Positions 24,776-34,670 of a stretch of 36,216 bases of DNA are shown piece after piece. The position numbers and the translations under genes are program-made. Within the stretch, counting starts at the first letter, position 1, and each line of letters starts with the position of its first letter. The stretch lies in assembly GCA_001804705.1 (NCBI GenBank), contig MHAY01000088.1:23279-59494 (forward strand). The letters run 5' to 3'. Under the pieces are notes generated by a model. The model did not search any database and was not told the origin of the DNA. It saw only the letters and a program-made list of their open reading frames with translations. This stretch comes from Ignavibacteria bacterium RIFOXYC2_FULL_35_21. GTDB taxonomy: Bacteria > Bacteroidota > Ignavibacteria > Kapaibacteriales > UBA2268.

Positions 24776-24905
24776 CCGAATTATAAATTACGACCCTTCG
24801 ACTACGCTCAGGGTGACATGATTACAAATCAAAAATAATTTAATTATCAAATACATCCAACATTTTACATTTTACATACTTCATTCAACAATACATCCGA
24901 AATTA
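24776..24905. repeat. Composite heptad element, copy 4, interrupted by GTGACCCT-type half palindrome
   Basis: A decayed start (CGAATTATAAATTACG) is followed at 24794-24817 by CCCTTCGACTACGCTCAGGG plus TGAC, a half-copy of the GTCATTCTGAGCGAAG family. After that come CATCCAA, CATTTTA, CATTTTA, CATACTT and CATTCAA heptads before the TPR gene stop. It is the weakest of the four copies. Confidence 0.65.
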
Positions 24906-24920
24906 AAAATTGAAAATTTA

Positions 24921-26558
24921 TTATTTAATTCCCTCCAATTTTTTTATAACATTAGCATTACCGGCATCCAGTTCAAGCGACTTTTGATACGCATCGATAG
25001 CATAACCTTTATTACCAAGCTTCAACTGAATATCCCCCAGATGCTCATACACCTCTGCACTGGCTTTACCTGTAATAATCGCCTTATTAATATATTCGAG
25101 AGCCTTCTCATAATCACCTGATTTATATGCAATCCATCCGTAAGTATCCAGATAGGAGGAATTGTTACTGTCTGCGGAAAGAGCAATTTCAGTCATCCTC
25201 AAAGCCTCATCGAGTTTAATTCCGCGTTCCGATAATGAATAAGCATAATTATTATTGATTAACGGGTCGCCGGGATTAACATCAAGTGCCAACTCATACA
25301 TTGAATCAGATTTTACAAAATCCCTCAAATTATTATAAACCAAACCGAGCTGTCCAAGCACTACGACATTTTTTTCTTCTAAATCCAAGGCCCGGTTCAA
25401 TGGTTCAATTGCCTTCGAATTACTATCCATAGCGGCATACACCGTCCCTATATAAAACGGATATAAATAATTATCGGGAAAAATCGTTTCGAATTTACTG
25501 AAAATATGTAGTGCTTTACTATAATTTTTATTATTATAAAATACCACACCAATATCAATAGGAACATCCTGGTTTGTATCTGTAAAATCAAGGGCTTTAG
25601 AAAAAAACTTGTCCGTCAGACTCGTATCTTTTATTTTATAAGCCAGAAACCCGCCTAAATAATATACCGACCATCTTGAAAAAAACCTTTGGTCTATTTT
25701 ATTTAAAAATTTTGGAATATATAATTTTGATTCTGCACTTGTGTCAAGGTATAATAAATCACCATATTTCAAATAAAAACTTGTCAAGTCATCCTCGATT
25801 AAATTTACATCGGCTTTACCAACAACATTATAAGCATCATCATATTTTTTATTCAGATAGTATGCTTCAACGAGGTTATTCAGAATGGGTAGCCTGTATG
25901 CTTTATTTTCATTGATTTTCAATGTCATATTCAAATATTTCTCATAATCACCTTTACTCTTGTACAATTCAGAAAGCCTAAGCATAATATCCTCATTCTC
26001 ACCATCTTCCAGCATTTCTTGATATAGTGCAATTGCTTTTTCTTTATCCTGAAGTTCATAAAGTCGAGCTAAAGTTAATTTTCTGAAATATGTTGGTTCG
26101 ATATTTACAATTTGTGAATATATTGTAATTGCTTCATCAATCTTAGGAATATAAGAGTAAAACTGAAACATAACCTCCATAGCCGGAATGTTCAAAGAGT
26201 CAATTTTCAAAGCCTTTAAAGCATTAGCCCTAGCCTGCTCATATTTACCGAGCTGTAGATAGCTTTTGCCAATAGCAGAGAATATTACAGCGGAACTGTC
26301 ATACTTTAAAGCTTCCTGAAATTCAAGAATTGCTTCGGCGAACCTGTTCATCTGCTGTAAGTTTGATGCTCTAATCACATGGCTCTTAGCCGAATCCAAC
26401 ATGTGAGTAGTATCCATCAGGCCTAATTCCCTCTCAGACTGTTCGATTAAAGTTTTGTAATCCTTGTTTAGATGCTGCTCGCTTAAACTGCACCCAAACA
26501 CGACAATCGAAAAAATAAAAGTTATTAGCGAATAATTTATATGAAATTTATTTTTCAT
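24921..26558 (-). CDS. TPR-repeat lipoprotein
   Basis: The 545-residue protein has a lipoprotein signal with lipobox VFGC (Cys23). The mature part is a solenoid of tetratricopeptide repeats, clear at about residues 65-135 (AEAILEFQEALKYDSSA, YEQARANALKALKIDS) and again at about 365-545 (AIEPLNRALDLEEKN, YEKALEYINKAI, YAIDAYQKSLELDAGN). The middle repeats are diverged. Such proteins act as periplasmic or outer-membrane scaffolds for assembly complexes. It is upstream of motA in the same direction, but the intervening repeat element and distance make an operon uncertain. The partner is unknown. Confidence 0.88.
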   Translation of the reverse strand: MKNKFHINYSLITFIFSIVVFGCSLSEQHLNKDYKTLIEQSERELGLMDTTHMLDSAKSHVIRASNLQQMNRFAEAILEFQEALKYDSSAVIFSAIGKSYLQLGKYEQARANALKALKIDSLNIPAMEVMFQFYSYIPKIDEAITIYSQIVNIEPTYFRKLTLARLYELQDKEKAIALYQEMLEDGENEDIMLRLSELYKSKGDYEKYLNMTLKINENKAYRLPILNNLVEAYYLNKKYDDAYNVVGKADVNLIEDDLTSFYLKYGDLLYLDTSAESKLYIPKFLNKIDQRFFSRWSVYYLGGFLAYKIKDTSLTDKFFSKALDFTDTNQDVPIDIGVVFYNNKNYSKALHIFSKFETIFPDNYLYPFYIGTVYAAMDSNSKAIEPLNRALDLEEKNVVVLGQLGLVYNNLRDFVKSDSMYELALDVNPGDPLINNNYAYSLSERGIKLDEALRMTEIALSADSNNSSYLDTYGWIAYKSGDYEKALEYINKAIITGKASAEVYEHLGDIQLKLGNKGYAIDAYQKSLELDAGNANVIKKLEGIK

Positions 26559-26837
26559 TTTCTTTAATTTATTTAAATATATTTTTCGTCAAAAATTCAA
26601 TTAACTGTAATAATTCGGTTCATATTAAATAGAACTCTCCTTAACCTCACTACATTTTAACGGATTGATTAATGTTAAAAATTCAATTTAATAATTTTTT
26701 CAATTTAATAGTTCATTTGGGATTGAATTCTAAGGAATATAAAGGTTCAAATCTAACAAATACTGTTATTCAGGGTTTGTTCAATAATTCTCCGATTTCC
26801 ATTCATAATTCAGAATTCTGAAATCTTCATTCTTTTA

Positions 26838-27569
26838 CTATTCTTCAATTTTATAGCCTATGCCTCTGATGTTTTTAATAAAAACACCTGCAGGGCCGAG
26901 TTTCTCTCTTAGATTCTTAATATGCACATCAACCGTTCTGTCCAGGACACCTTTTTCTTGGGAACCGATATGATCAAGAATCTGGTCGCGGGCATAGACC
27001 CAGCCTTTTCTTTCGGAGAGCAGTCTGAGTATTTTAAATTCAGTTGTAGTCAAATCAACCTTTTTGCCATTAATAGAAGTTTCAAATTTTTGAAGGTCAA
27101 TTTCCAGCATATTGCCTATTCTAATTTTATAACTTTTATTTTCAACTTCATCCCTACGTAGTACTGCCTTAACCCTGGCAATAAATTCTCTTGGTGAGAA
27201 AGGTTTTGTTATATAATCATCGGCTCCAAGTTCCAGGCCTGTTACCTTATCGGTTTCTTCGCCTTTGGCAGTCAGCATTATTACCGGAATCGAGGAATAT
27301 TTGTCATGCTTTTTGAGATATTTGCATATTTCAAATCCGTCGGCATCGGGAAGCATGAGGTCAAGCACCACAAGGTTAGGAGTTTTAATTTTTAAGAAAT
27401 TCAGAAAGCCTGCACCATCTTCGAAACCTTTTACTTTGAAGCCTGCTTTTTCAAGATTGATCCTCAACAATTCAACAATATCTGCTTCATCGTCAACTAC
27501 GGCTATCAGCTTGGCTGAACCATGTGTTTTTAAAGGTAAGTTATCAACTTCATAATTTATTTTTTTCAT
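26838..27569 (-). CDS. OmpR/PhoB-family response regulator
   Basis: The 243-residue two-domain regulator has a receiver (residues about 20-138) with VVDDEAD, phospho-acceptor Asp70 in VVLDLMLPDADG, LTAKGEE and KPFSPREFIARV. It is followed by a winged-helix DNA-binding domain (about 148-242) with FKILRLLSERKGWVYARDQI, RTVDVHIKNLREKL and IRGIGYKI. It is a transcription factor. A 20-residue N-terminal extension precedes the receiver. There is no histidine kinase beside it, so it is an orphan here and its signal is unknown. A short palindrome (TTCAGAATTCTGAA, 26809-26822) lies just past its stop. Confidence 0.95.
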   Translation of the reverse strand: MKKINYEVDNLPLKTHGSAKLIAVVDDEADIVELLRINLEKAGFKVKGFEDGAGFLNFLKIKTPNLVVLDLMLPDADGFEICKYLKKHDKYSSIPVIMLTAKGEETDKVTGLELGADDYITKPFSPREFIARVKAVLRRDEVENKSYKIRIGNMLEIDLQKFETSINGKKVDLTTTEFKILRLLSERKGWVYARDQILDHIGSQEKGVLDRTVDVHIKNLREKLGPAGVFIKNIRGIGYKIEE

Positions 27570-27691
27570 AACAGTAGATATGTATATTCCTTTTTTAATT
27601 AAATATCAAGAAGATTATAAAATTTAATTTAAATAAAAATTTATAAAAAAAACAAATAAAATTATTTAAATCAGGTAAAAGTCTATTAAAT

Positions 27692-28933
27692 CTATTTTCT
27701 ATTTCTCTTCAAAAAACTTGTGATTTCTTCCTGAGCTTCAATCAGAGAACCTTCGACAGATTTTTCGGTATAAATTGCTTTTTCTATTTCATTTTCAATT
27801 ATAGTTTCAATATCGTACCATTTATAATGCTTAGGAGCTAATTTTGAATTAGTGATTTGCTTACTTATCACCGAAATGATGCTATCTTGAAAGAAGGTGA
27901 ACAAATAGTTTTTTCTGGCAGGCACTCCATATTTTAATAAATCTTTAGAAAAACCATTATTGAATTTCCATTCGGAAAGCTCTTTAATAAATTTCAATGA
28001 TAATTCTTTTTTTGTAGATTTGGAACTCACTCCAAGCATGACAGCATCGGTATAAGAAATACCAGGTTTATTCCCATTCTGTGGAATTTGTTCAATCATA
28101 AAATCATGTAAAACATTTTTTTCGATTAACTTTTGAATTAAAGATAAATCAGAAAAGCAATATGCTATATGACCCTCTATAAATTGGTTTTCAATTTCCC
28201 TTTTGGTTTCCATAAGTCCTGAACGGCTTAATTTCAGATAAAAATATATGCCGGTTGAATTATTATTTCTATTCAAATCAAGTTTCCCGGTACTATCTGC
28301 CAAATCCCCTCCAAATGATAATAATAGAGGCATAATATTCTTGAACATAGCTTGTTTGCTCGGCCCCACAAGCCCGGTTCCAAAATATTTTTCCCGCTCA
28401 TTAATCATAACGGAGTAATCGAGTAGCTGCTGGAAATCTAATGGCGGATTTACGATTTTATTATCTTGTGTAATTTTTCGATTGATATACAGTAATCTTG
28501 TGTTGACAAGCCAAGGCAAACAATGTGATTTTCCCCTGGTGTTACAATAATCAATAAGTAAATGATAATAAGAAGTGTCAATATTTTTTTCTTCCGGAAA
28601 ATCGTATAATAATCCATTATCCCGAAGCTGAGCAAGCCACTCCGAGTTAAATGCTATAACATCATTCTTTTGATTGCCGGTCAATATAGATATTAATTCA
28701 TTCGGTCCCAGGGAATAATCATAAAATTTAACATCAACATTACAATTATTTTTACTTTCAAAATTTTCGATTAAATACTTAATCGCTTTTTGCTCCTGAG
28801 TGCCATTGAAAAAATGCAGGAATGTAACAGTATTTTCATTTCTCGAGGAACAGGATATGCTACCAATAATGCTCAGTGTGAAAAGCAGGAACCGGGTAAA
28901 TAAGAAAATTTCTTTACTGAATTTTGAAATCAT
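27692..28933 (-). CDS. Family 1 extracellular solute-binding lipoprotein
   Basis: The 413-residue protein has a lipobox SISC (Cys28) and a type-1 periplasmic binding fold: VTFLHFFNGTQEQKAIKYL, DVIAFNSEWLAQLRDNGLLYDF, then LPWLVNTRLLYINRK and a FGTGLVGPSKQAMF segment. It resembles sugar-binding proteins of ABC importers. No permease or ATPase gene is adjacent, so it either serves a distant transporter or has a sensory role. The C-terminal 60 residues are basic and helical. The ligand is not predictable. Confidence 0.82.
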   Translation of the reverse strand: MISKFSKEIFLFTRFLLFTLSIIGSISCSSRNENTVTFLHFFNGTQEQKAIKYLIENFESKNNCNVDVKFYDYSLGPNELISILTGNQKNDVIAFNSEWLAQLRDNGLLYDFPEEKNIDTSYYHLLIDYCNTRGKSHCLPWLVNTRLLYINRKITQDNKIVNPPLDFQQLLDYSVMINEREKYFGTGLVGPSKQAMFKNIMPLLLSFGGDLADSTGKLDLNRNNNSTGIYFYLKLSRSGLMETKREIENQFIEGHIAYCFSDLSLIQKLIEKNVLHDFMIEQIPQNGNKPGISYTDAVMLGVSSKSTKKELSLKFIKELSEWKFNNGFSKDLLKYGVPARKNYLFTFFQDSIISVISKQITNSKLAPKHYKWYDIETIIENEIEKAIYTEKSVEGSLIEAQEEITSFLKRNRK

Positions 28934-29013
28934 TCTATATGAAAAAATTTTTATTTGTCTTGATTAACCAAACTAAATTAATCAAATAATAACATATTTT
29001 CTAAATGGGTAAA

Positions 29014-29043
29014 TAAAAAAACCCGCCATTTTGTAGCGGGTTT
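29014..29043 (-). terminator. Rho-independent terminator of the cytochrome gene
   Basis: On the minus strand AACCCGC and GCGGGTT form a 7-bp stem around a 9-base loop followed by a T-run, about 30 bp after the cytochrome stop codon. Confidence 0.88.
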
Positions 29044-29072
29044 GTATTATTCTATTTAAACCATTCTTCCTA

Positions 29073-29612
29073 TTATGGTTTTGGGTGCTTAATAAGTTCC
29101 CATCTATCTTTAAAAACAAAGTCTTTATAAGTTGGACTCTTCTCATTATGACAGTTCTTACACCATGCCTCTATTGCCGCTTCATCCTTATACTCTATCA
29201 AACCGGCAGCAATAGATTTTGCTTTATCCTTCATAATCGGCATTGTTTTGTATCCTGAACCGGCACCATGACAAGTTTCACATTGAACACCGTCCTTAAT
29301 GTCAAACTTGCTATCGAATAAAGCCGGGTCAACGGTTTTTCCAAGTGTGTGACATTCAAGACATTCTTTTGCTTCCGCCGGATTTGCTATACCTTTTGAC
29401 TTTGCAATTTCTATAGCTTTATCAGAAGTCAGCGTGGTGTATGCCTGGGAATGATTGCTTTTTTGCCATATAGCTGCCTGCTTACCTGATTTCTCTGTCG
29501 TGTGGCACATTATACAGCCCTTTTTACCGATATACTTATTTTGGCTAAATGCCAAAGTTTGAAAAGCAACGAACACTGTAATAATTGTTAAAATCACTGT
29601 TAATTTACGCAT
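29073..29612 (-). CDS. Secreted tetraheme cytochrome c
   Basis: The 179-residue protein has a signal peptide (1-23, LAFSQ) and four CxxCH heme sites: CIMCH (33-37), CLECH (84-88), CETCH (111-115) and CKNCH (151-155). The spacing and the GVQCETCHGAGSGY segment resemble cytochrome c554-like multiheme proteins. Free His residues (for example NHSQAY near 53-58) could be distal ligands. It should carry electrons in the periplasm, but the redox partners are not nearby. A strong AGGAGAGG ribosome-binding site (29617-29624) precedes the ATG. It is a single-gene unit ended by the terminator at 29014-29043 and divergent from pyrG. Confidence 0.92.
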   Translation of the reverse strand: MRKLTVILTIITVFVAFQTLAFSQNKYIGKKGCIMCHTTEKSGKQAAIWQKSNHSQAYTTLTSDKAIEIAKSKGIANPAEAKECLECHTLGKTVDPALFDSKFDIKDGVQCETCHGAGSGYKTMPIMKDKAKSIAAGLIEYKDEAAIEAWCKNCHNEKSPTYKDFVFKDRWELIKHPKP

Positions 29613-30102
29613 AAATCCTCTCCTAAAATTTATATAATCGGGTTTATTTATCCTAAAAACATTTTATCCGTTTATAAATTTAATCCTTGTAAAATTAAAT
29701 ATACGATAAATATTTAAAAATACGAAAAAGAATTATTGGAAAAATTAATCTAAACAATGTAACTTTATTAAAATTAAGTGTTAATAATATTATAACTATA
29801 TCAAAAAAAATATAAAATTATCTATAACATTTATTTCCAACAATCAATTCATACTTCTAAATATAGGACGATAAAATCATCCGATTTAGTTTCAAATTTC
29901 TAAAAAAAAGTTATTATGACACAAAATAAATGATTATTTATTAATATAAAAATGAAGTTTTTCATAAATCAAACAAATACTGTTTCAAAAAAAATGTAAA
30001 ATAATTGAAAAAATATTACCTTTATCTTTTTTCATTGAACTATTTTCAGTAATTTGTAATCCCGTAATTAGACTCTTCATTTTTCATCATTAAAAGGGTT
30101 AT
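29613..30102. other. 490-bp A+T-rich divergent intergenic region
   Basis: This stretch separates the divergent cytochrome and pyrG genes and must hold both promoters. It is very A+T-rich. No ORF of significance, no hairpin terminator and no clear TAnnTTTG promoter was found. The part nearest pyrG has loosely heptad-like AGTAATT/TGTAATC units, probably decayed. Confidence 0.5.
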
Positions 30103-31782
30103 ATGGCTTCCAAAGCACATAAGTTGAAACAGACTAAGTATATTTTTATTACGGGTGGTGTTCTGTCTTCACTTGGCAAGGGTATTGCATCTGCATCCAT
30201 CGGACTTCTTTTAAAGCAAAGAGGTTACAAGACAACTATTATGAAACTTGACCCATACATCAATGTTGACCCCGGGACTATGAACCCCTTTCAACATGGT
30301 GAAGTCTATGTAACAGATGACGGAGCAGAAACAGACCTGGATTTAGGACACTATGAAAGATTCCTGGGAGAATCACTAAATAAAACTAATAACACAACCA
30401 CAGGCCAGGTTTATTACGAGGTGATTCGTAAGGAAAGACGAGGATTATATCTTGGAAAAACAGTGCAGGTAATTCCTCACATAACAGACGAAATCAAAAA
30501 GAGAATACTTACACATGAAGGCCAATTTGATTTTGTGATATGTGAAATCGGAGGCACTGTCGGTGATATTGAATCCTTGCCATTCCTCGAAGCTATTCGT
30601 CAGTTTACTCTCGAACGCGGAGTTCAAAATGCATTGAACATTTTATTGACTTATGTTCCATACATAAAATCCTCAGGCGAATTGAAAACCAAGCCGACAC
30701 AGCACTCATTTAAAACACTGATGGAATATGGTATTCAGCCGGATATTTTGATTTGCAGGACAGAAACAAAACTATCAAAAGAGGAACGCTCGAAAATAGC
30801 TCTATTTTGCAATGTGAGTGAGGAAGCTGTTATTGATGGCTTGGATGTAGAAAACACAATTTATGAAGTGCCACTCTTGTACGAAAAGAGTTCGATGACT
30901 GAATTAATCCTAAAGAAACTCAGGATGCCGTTAAATCATCTTAACCTTAAGACATGGTCCAACTTTGTACATAGAATAAAGCATCCTAAGAATGAAGTTA
31001 CGGTTGGATTAATAGGCAAATACACAAAATACAGAGATTCATATAAAAGTATAATTGAAGCTTTTATACATGCAGGCTCGATAAATAACACGAGAGTAAA
31101 TGTCGAATTAAAAAATTCAGAAGATATTACAGGGGAAAATGTGGCAGAAGTCCTCCAGGGTTTAGACGGAATACTTGTAGGACCCGGCTTCGGTTCACGT
31201 GGCATCGAAGGAAAAATAGCGTCTATTAAATATGTCCGGGAAAATAAAATACCTTTTTTCGGAATATGTCTTGGATTGCAATGTGCAGTCATTGAATTTG
31301 CAAGAAATGTTTGTAACTTAACAGATGCAAATTCTTATGAATTTGATAAAATTACAAAAAATACTGTCATTGATTTGATGGAAGAACAAAAGAAAATAAA
31401 AAACAAGGGAGGCACAATGAGGCTGGGTGCTTATCCGTGTATCCTTATAAATTCGACAAAAGCACATGATGCTTATAAACAGGATTCTATTTCCGAAAGG
31501 CACAGGCACAGGTATGAAGTAAATAACAATTTCAGAGAACTGCTCCAACAAAACGGTATGATTATGAGCGGATTATCACCTGACCAAAAACTAGTGGAAA
31601 TTATCGAGCTTAAAAACCACCCATGGTTTCTTGGGACTCAATTTCATCCCGAGTTGAAATCAAGAGCTGTAACAGGACAACCTTTGTTCATTAGCTTTAT
31701 CAAATCAGTTCTTAAAAGAAAAAAAAGTAGAAATTCAAGAAATAATGGCAATAAAAAAGAACAAATAACTGTTATTAATTAA
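30103..31782 (+). CDS. pyrG: CTP synthase
   Basis: The 559-residue enzyme converts UTP, ATP and glutamine to CTP, the last step of pyrimidine synthesis. The synthetase domain has [19 protein letters not shown] (16-34), [20 protein letters not shown] and the [10 protein letters not shown] motif. The class-I glutamine amidotransferase domain has [13 protein letters not shown], the nucleophile Cys389 in FFGICLGLQ, and His515/Glu517 in QFHPELKSR. The length is normal, with a short Lys-rich tail. It heads a run of closely spaced genes (14 bp to the FKBP gene, then 9 bp, then 2 bp) ending at 36030. Confidence 0.98.
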   Translation: MASKAHKLKQTKYIFITGGVLSSLGKGIASASIGLLLKQRGYKTTIMKLDPYINVDPGTMNPFQHGEVYVTDDGAETDLDLGHYERFLGESLNKTNNTTTGQVYYEVIRKERRGLYLGKTVQVIPHITDEIKKRILTHEGQFDFVICEIGGTVGDIESLPFLEAIRQFTLERGVQNALNILLTYVPYIKSSGELKTKPTQHSFKTLMEYGIQPDILICRTETKLSKEERSKIALFCNVSEEAVIDGLDVENTIYEVPLLYEKSSMTELILKKLRMPLNHLNLKTWSNFVHRIKHPKNEVTVGLIGKYTKYRDSYKSIIEAFIHAGSINNTRVNVELKNSEDITGENVAEVLQGLDGILVGPGFGSRGIEGKIASIKYVRENKIPFFGICLGLQCAVIEFARNVCNLTDANSYEFDKITKNTVIDLMEEQKKIKNKGGTMRLGAYPCILINSTKAHDAYKQDSISERHRHRYEVNNNFRELLQQNGMIMSGLSPDQKLVEIIELKNHPWFLGTQFHPELKSRAVTGQPLFISFIKSVLKRKKSRNSRNNGNKKEQITVIN

Positions 31783-31796
31783 AATCGGAGGTTCAA

Positions 31797-32237
31797 ATGA
31801 AAATATTATCAACCGCAATGGTTTTGATGCTTGCTTTAATTTTTATAGCATGCACCAGCACAACAACAACAACTAAAACAGAAACTAAAGAGGAACCGGG
31901 AATGATTACAACTCCGTCAGGATTGCAATACCAGGATATCGTTGCCGGAACCGGCACAGAAGCAAAAACCGGCAATAAAGTAAAAGTACACTATGTTGGA
32001 ACTTTAACCGACGGAACAAAATTCGACAGTTCTGTTGACCGGGGCCAGCCATTTGACTTTGACCTTGGAGCAGGACGGGTTATTAAAGGATGGGACGAAG
32101 GAGTTGCAGGAATGAAAGTCGGTGGAAAAAGAAAACTCGTCATTCCACCTGAACTTGGTTATGGCGGCAGGGCAATCGGCAAGATTCCTGCAAATTCTAC
32201 GTTAATATTCGAGGTCGAATTGTTAGATGTAAAATAA
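31797..32237 (+). CDS. FKBP-type peptidyl-prolyl isomerase lipoprotein
   Basis: The 146-residue protein has a lipobox FIAC (Cys19), a Thr-rich linker (about 21-33), and one FKBP domain with VKVHYVGTLTDGTKFDSS, FDFDLGAGRVIKGWDEGV and IPPELGYGGRAIGKIP. The active-site aromatic and Asp residues (Tyr, Phe, Asp, Trp of the GWDEG helix) are present. It should isomerise prolyl bonds of envelope proteins from a membrane-anchored position. A CGGAGG ribosome-binding site precedes the ATG. It is in the pyrG unit. Confidence 0.95.
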   Translation: MKILSTAMVLMLALIFIACTSTTTTTKTETKEEPGMITTPSGLQYQDIVAGTGTEAKTGNKVKVHYVGTLTDGTKFDSSVDRGQPFDFDLGAGRVIKGWDEGVAGMKVGGKRKLVIPPELGYGGRAIGKIPANSTLIFEVELLDVK

Positions 32238-32246
32238 AATTTAAAA

Positions 32247-33524
32247 ATGGAAATTGAATCAATTTTGCTATTTGAATCTGAAAGGGTAGATTACCTCTAC
32301 CCTTTTTCAATCCTTCACTGTGCATGGGAAGTCCGATGCGGTGCATTCATGCTTTTTGAAAAAATTCAAAAGCAATTCCCTGATGCCAGAATAATTTATA
32401 AAGGAAGAGTAAAGCATGTTAATTCTTTTCTTGCAAGATATGAACACAAACCTCAAGATTTAAGAAAAGAGAACACACTCGTTTTAAGCGCATCTCTGAT
32501 GCCTGATAAAGCTTTCTGGGATAATATATTCGATGCATACAGTCAATTCCAATCACAAAACAGCGAGAAAAAATCGGTCGTTTTCAGATACCAAAACTTC
32601 CCGATTGCCGCTTATATACCTAAGAATGAGTTAATTAACCCAACAGATTTCGATAAGCAGTTTTTACCAAAATTTTTATATAAGTTCGCTATTGTCCTTC
32701 CCCAAATTGATATTGATGAACCGAAAGTTATCAACTTTCTCTGGGATGCAATTGAATATAATTCATCTGCAATTGAAGATGATTTCCGATTTTTCAATAA
32801 TATTACTGATTTTGATATATTAAAGAAATCAGGTGTTTTTCTGCTCAATAAAGATAAAATAAAAATTGATAAAACAGCAAAGATTGCACCGACAGTAGTG
32901 ATTGATGCTTCGGAAGGTCCCGTGATTATTGAAAATGAAGTTACAATAATGCCACAATCAACAATTTATGGCCCCTGCTTTATTGGTAGTAATTCAATAG
33001 TAAAAGTTGGAGCAAAGATTTTTAGCAAAACAAGTATCGGCCCTTGGTGCAAAGTCGGAGGCGAGGTTGAAAATGCAATTATACAATCTTATTCAAACAA
33101 ACAGCATGACGGCTATTTGGGCCACTCTTACTTATGCGAATGGGTAAATCTCGGTGCGGGAACTAATACTTCAGACCTGAAAAATACATATGGAAATATT
33201 AATGTTCAGCTCGGAGATAAAGAAATAAATACCGAAAGAATGTTTCTTGGACTGCTTTGTGGCGACCATACAAAATCTGCAATCAATACAGCATTTACAA
33301 CAGGCACTACAGCAGGTATATTCGGTATTCTCGTATCAGATGGTTTTCTGCCAAATACAATTCCATCCTTTGCATGGAGAGGAACAAAAGGATGTACCCA
33401 CTATAAAATTGAGAAAGCTTTAGAGACGGCACATATCGTAATGCAGAGGCGAAACAAAACTCTATTATCTGATGAAATTGAATTAATAAAACAAGAATAC
33501 AAAACTATCACAAGCCCTCGATAA
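32247..33524 (+). CDS. GlmU-related putative sugar nucleotidyltransferase
   Basis: At 425 residues this resembles the alternative GlmU-like family of the Bacteroidota/FCB group. The N-terminal half (residues about 1-185) is a divergent nucleotidyltransferase-like domain (LYPFSILHCAWEVRCGAF). From about 205 to 360 a left-handed beta-helix of hexapeptide repeats follows (IAPTVVIDAS, VTIMPQSTIYGPCFIG, IVKVGAKIFSKTSIGPWCKVGG), with HSYLCEWVNLGAGTNTSDLKN near 290-310 corresponding to the GlmU acetyltransferase active-site region. It may make UDP-N-acetylglucosamine or a related nucleotide sugar for the two glycosyltransferases that follow. The canonical GlmU N-terminal signature LAAGxGTRM is absent, so the uridylyl step is uncertain. 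Confidence 0.82.
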   Translation: MEIESILLFESERVDYLYPFSILHCAWEVRCGAFMLFEKIQKQFPDARIIYKGRVKHVNSFLARYEHKPQDLRKENTLVLSASLMPDKAFWDNIFDAYSQFQSQNSEKKSVVFRYQNFPIAAYIPKNELINPTDFDKQFLPKFLYKFAIVLPQIDIDEPKVINFLWDAIEYNSSAIEDDFRFFNNITDFDILKKSGVFLLNKDKIKIDKTAKIAPTVVIDASEGPVIIENEVTIMPQSTIYGPCFIGSNSIVKVGAKIFSKTSIGPWCKVGGEVENAIIQSYSNKQHDGYLGHSYLCEWVNLGAGTNTSDLKNTYGNINVQLGDKEINTERMFLGLLCGDHTKSAINTAFTTGTTAGIFGILVSDGFLPNTIPSFAWRGTKGCTHYKIEKALETAHIVMQRRNKTLLSDEIELIKQEYKTITSPR

Positions 33525-33526
33525 AA

Positions 33527-34657
33527 ATGCATGAAATCAATTACATGTTCATCGTCCCCGGATTTGGCTTTGGCGGCTTGGAAATGCAGACTGTTTATCG
33601 TGCAAATGATGCGATAGAGCTTGGTTATAACGCTTTTCTAATTTGCGATAAATATTCTCGAACATTTGATTTTTCACTTTTACAAGGTATTAATACTTAT
33701 CCAATCAAACAAAGAATAAAATATTTTGATTTATTTTATTCAATGAAGTTATCGAAATTATTTATGCGGCATGATATTAATATATGCGTTGTTTCCTCGA
33801 CTAAGGCTCTGAGCCTTACAATTATTGCAAGAAAGTTTTCAACTAATAAGCCAAAAATAATTCTTTATCAACACATGCAGTCAGGATTAAAGAAAAAGGA
33901 CTGGTTCCACAATTGGATTTATCGAAACATAGACGGAGTCATTGTTATTACTCAGAAAATGAAGGAAGAACTTAAAACTACAACAATATTCAATGAAGAT
34001 AAAATTGAAGTTGTAACTCTTGGAATTCATCTTCATAAATTTAATCCGAAAAATCACAACAAACAATTAACTAAAAAGTTGTTTAATTTACCCGATGATA
34101 AATTTATTATCGGATGTGTCGGTAGATTAGATATTCACAAAGACCAGCTTACTGCAATCAAAGCATTATCACTTATCAATAATGAAAATATTATTTTGGT
34201 TCTTGTTGGAAATAAAGAAAATGAATACGTTGATTATTATAATCAAATGTTGGAATTAATCAATAGATTAGACTTACATAATCGAGTAATTATCCTGCCA
34301 TTCACAGATAGGGTTCCTGAATTAATGAATTGCTTTGATATATTAGTCCACCCGGCACGTTCGGAAACATTTGGATTGGTTATTATCGAGGCAATGGCTT
34401 CAGGACTGCCTGTAATAGCTACAAACTCAGGTGGAGTTCCTGAGATTATAACACACAACGAAAATGGTTATTTGTTTGAACAATGCGATTATAATAATTT
34501 GGCAAAGTTGTTAATGAATTTAATTGATGATGAATCACTACGAGCAAAATTCACTCAAACAGCTTTTTTTAATGTAAAAGAAAATTATGATTATGTAAAT
34601 CAGAGAGATAAATATTTTAACTTTTGTATGAAAGTATTATTCGAACAAAATAATTAA
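33527..34657 (+). CDS. Family 4 glycosyltransferase
   Basis: The 376-residue GT-B enzyme has an acceptor-side loop [17 protein letters not shown] (10-26), the GT4 domain start [20 protein letters not shown], and the nucleotide-sugar site [20 protein letters not shown] with its EX7E glutamates. It follows the GlmU-like gene by 2 bp, so the two are tightly coupled and probably belong to one glycan pathway. Donor and acceptor cannot be told. Confidence 0.93.
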   Translation: MHEINYMFIVPGFGFGGLEMQTVYRANDAIELGYNAFLICDKYSRTFDFSLLQGINTYPIKQRIKYFDLFYSMKLSKLFMRHDINICVVSSTKALSLTIIARKFSTNKPKIILYQHMQSGLKKKDWFHNWIYRNIDGVIVITQKMKEELKTTTIFNEDKIEVVTLGIHLHKFNPKNHNKQLTKKLFNLPDDKFIIGCVGRLDIHKDQLTAIKALSLINNENIILVLVGNKENEYVDYYNQMLELINRLDLHNRVIILPFTDRVPELMNCFDILVHPARSETFGLVIIEAMASGLPVIATNSGGVPEIITHNENGYLFEQCDYNNLAKLLMNLIDDESLRAKFTQTAFFNVKENYDYVNQRDKYFNFCMKVLFEQNN

Positions 34658-34670
34658 AGAGGATATAATT

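Noticed and set aside
24150-24821. 223-codon plus-strand ORF
   Set aside because: Antisense to motA with the same compositional artefact and no recognisable domain.
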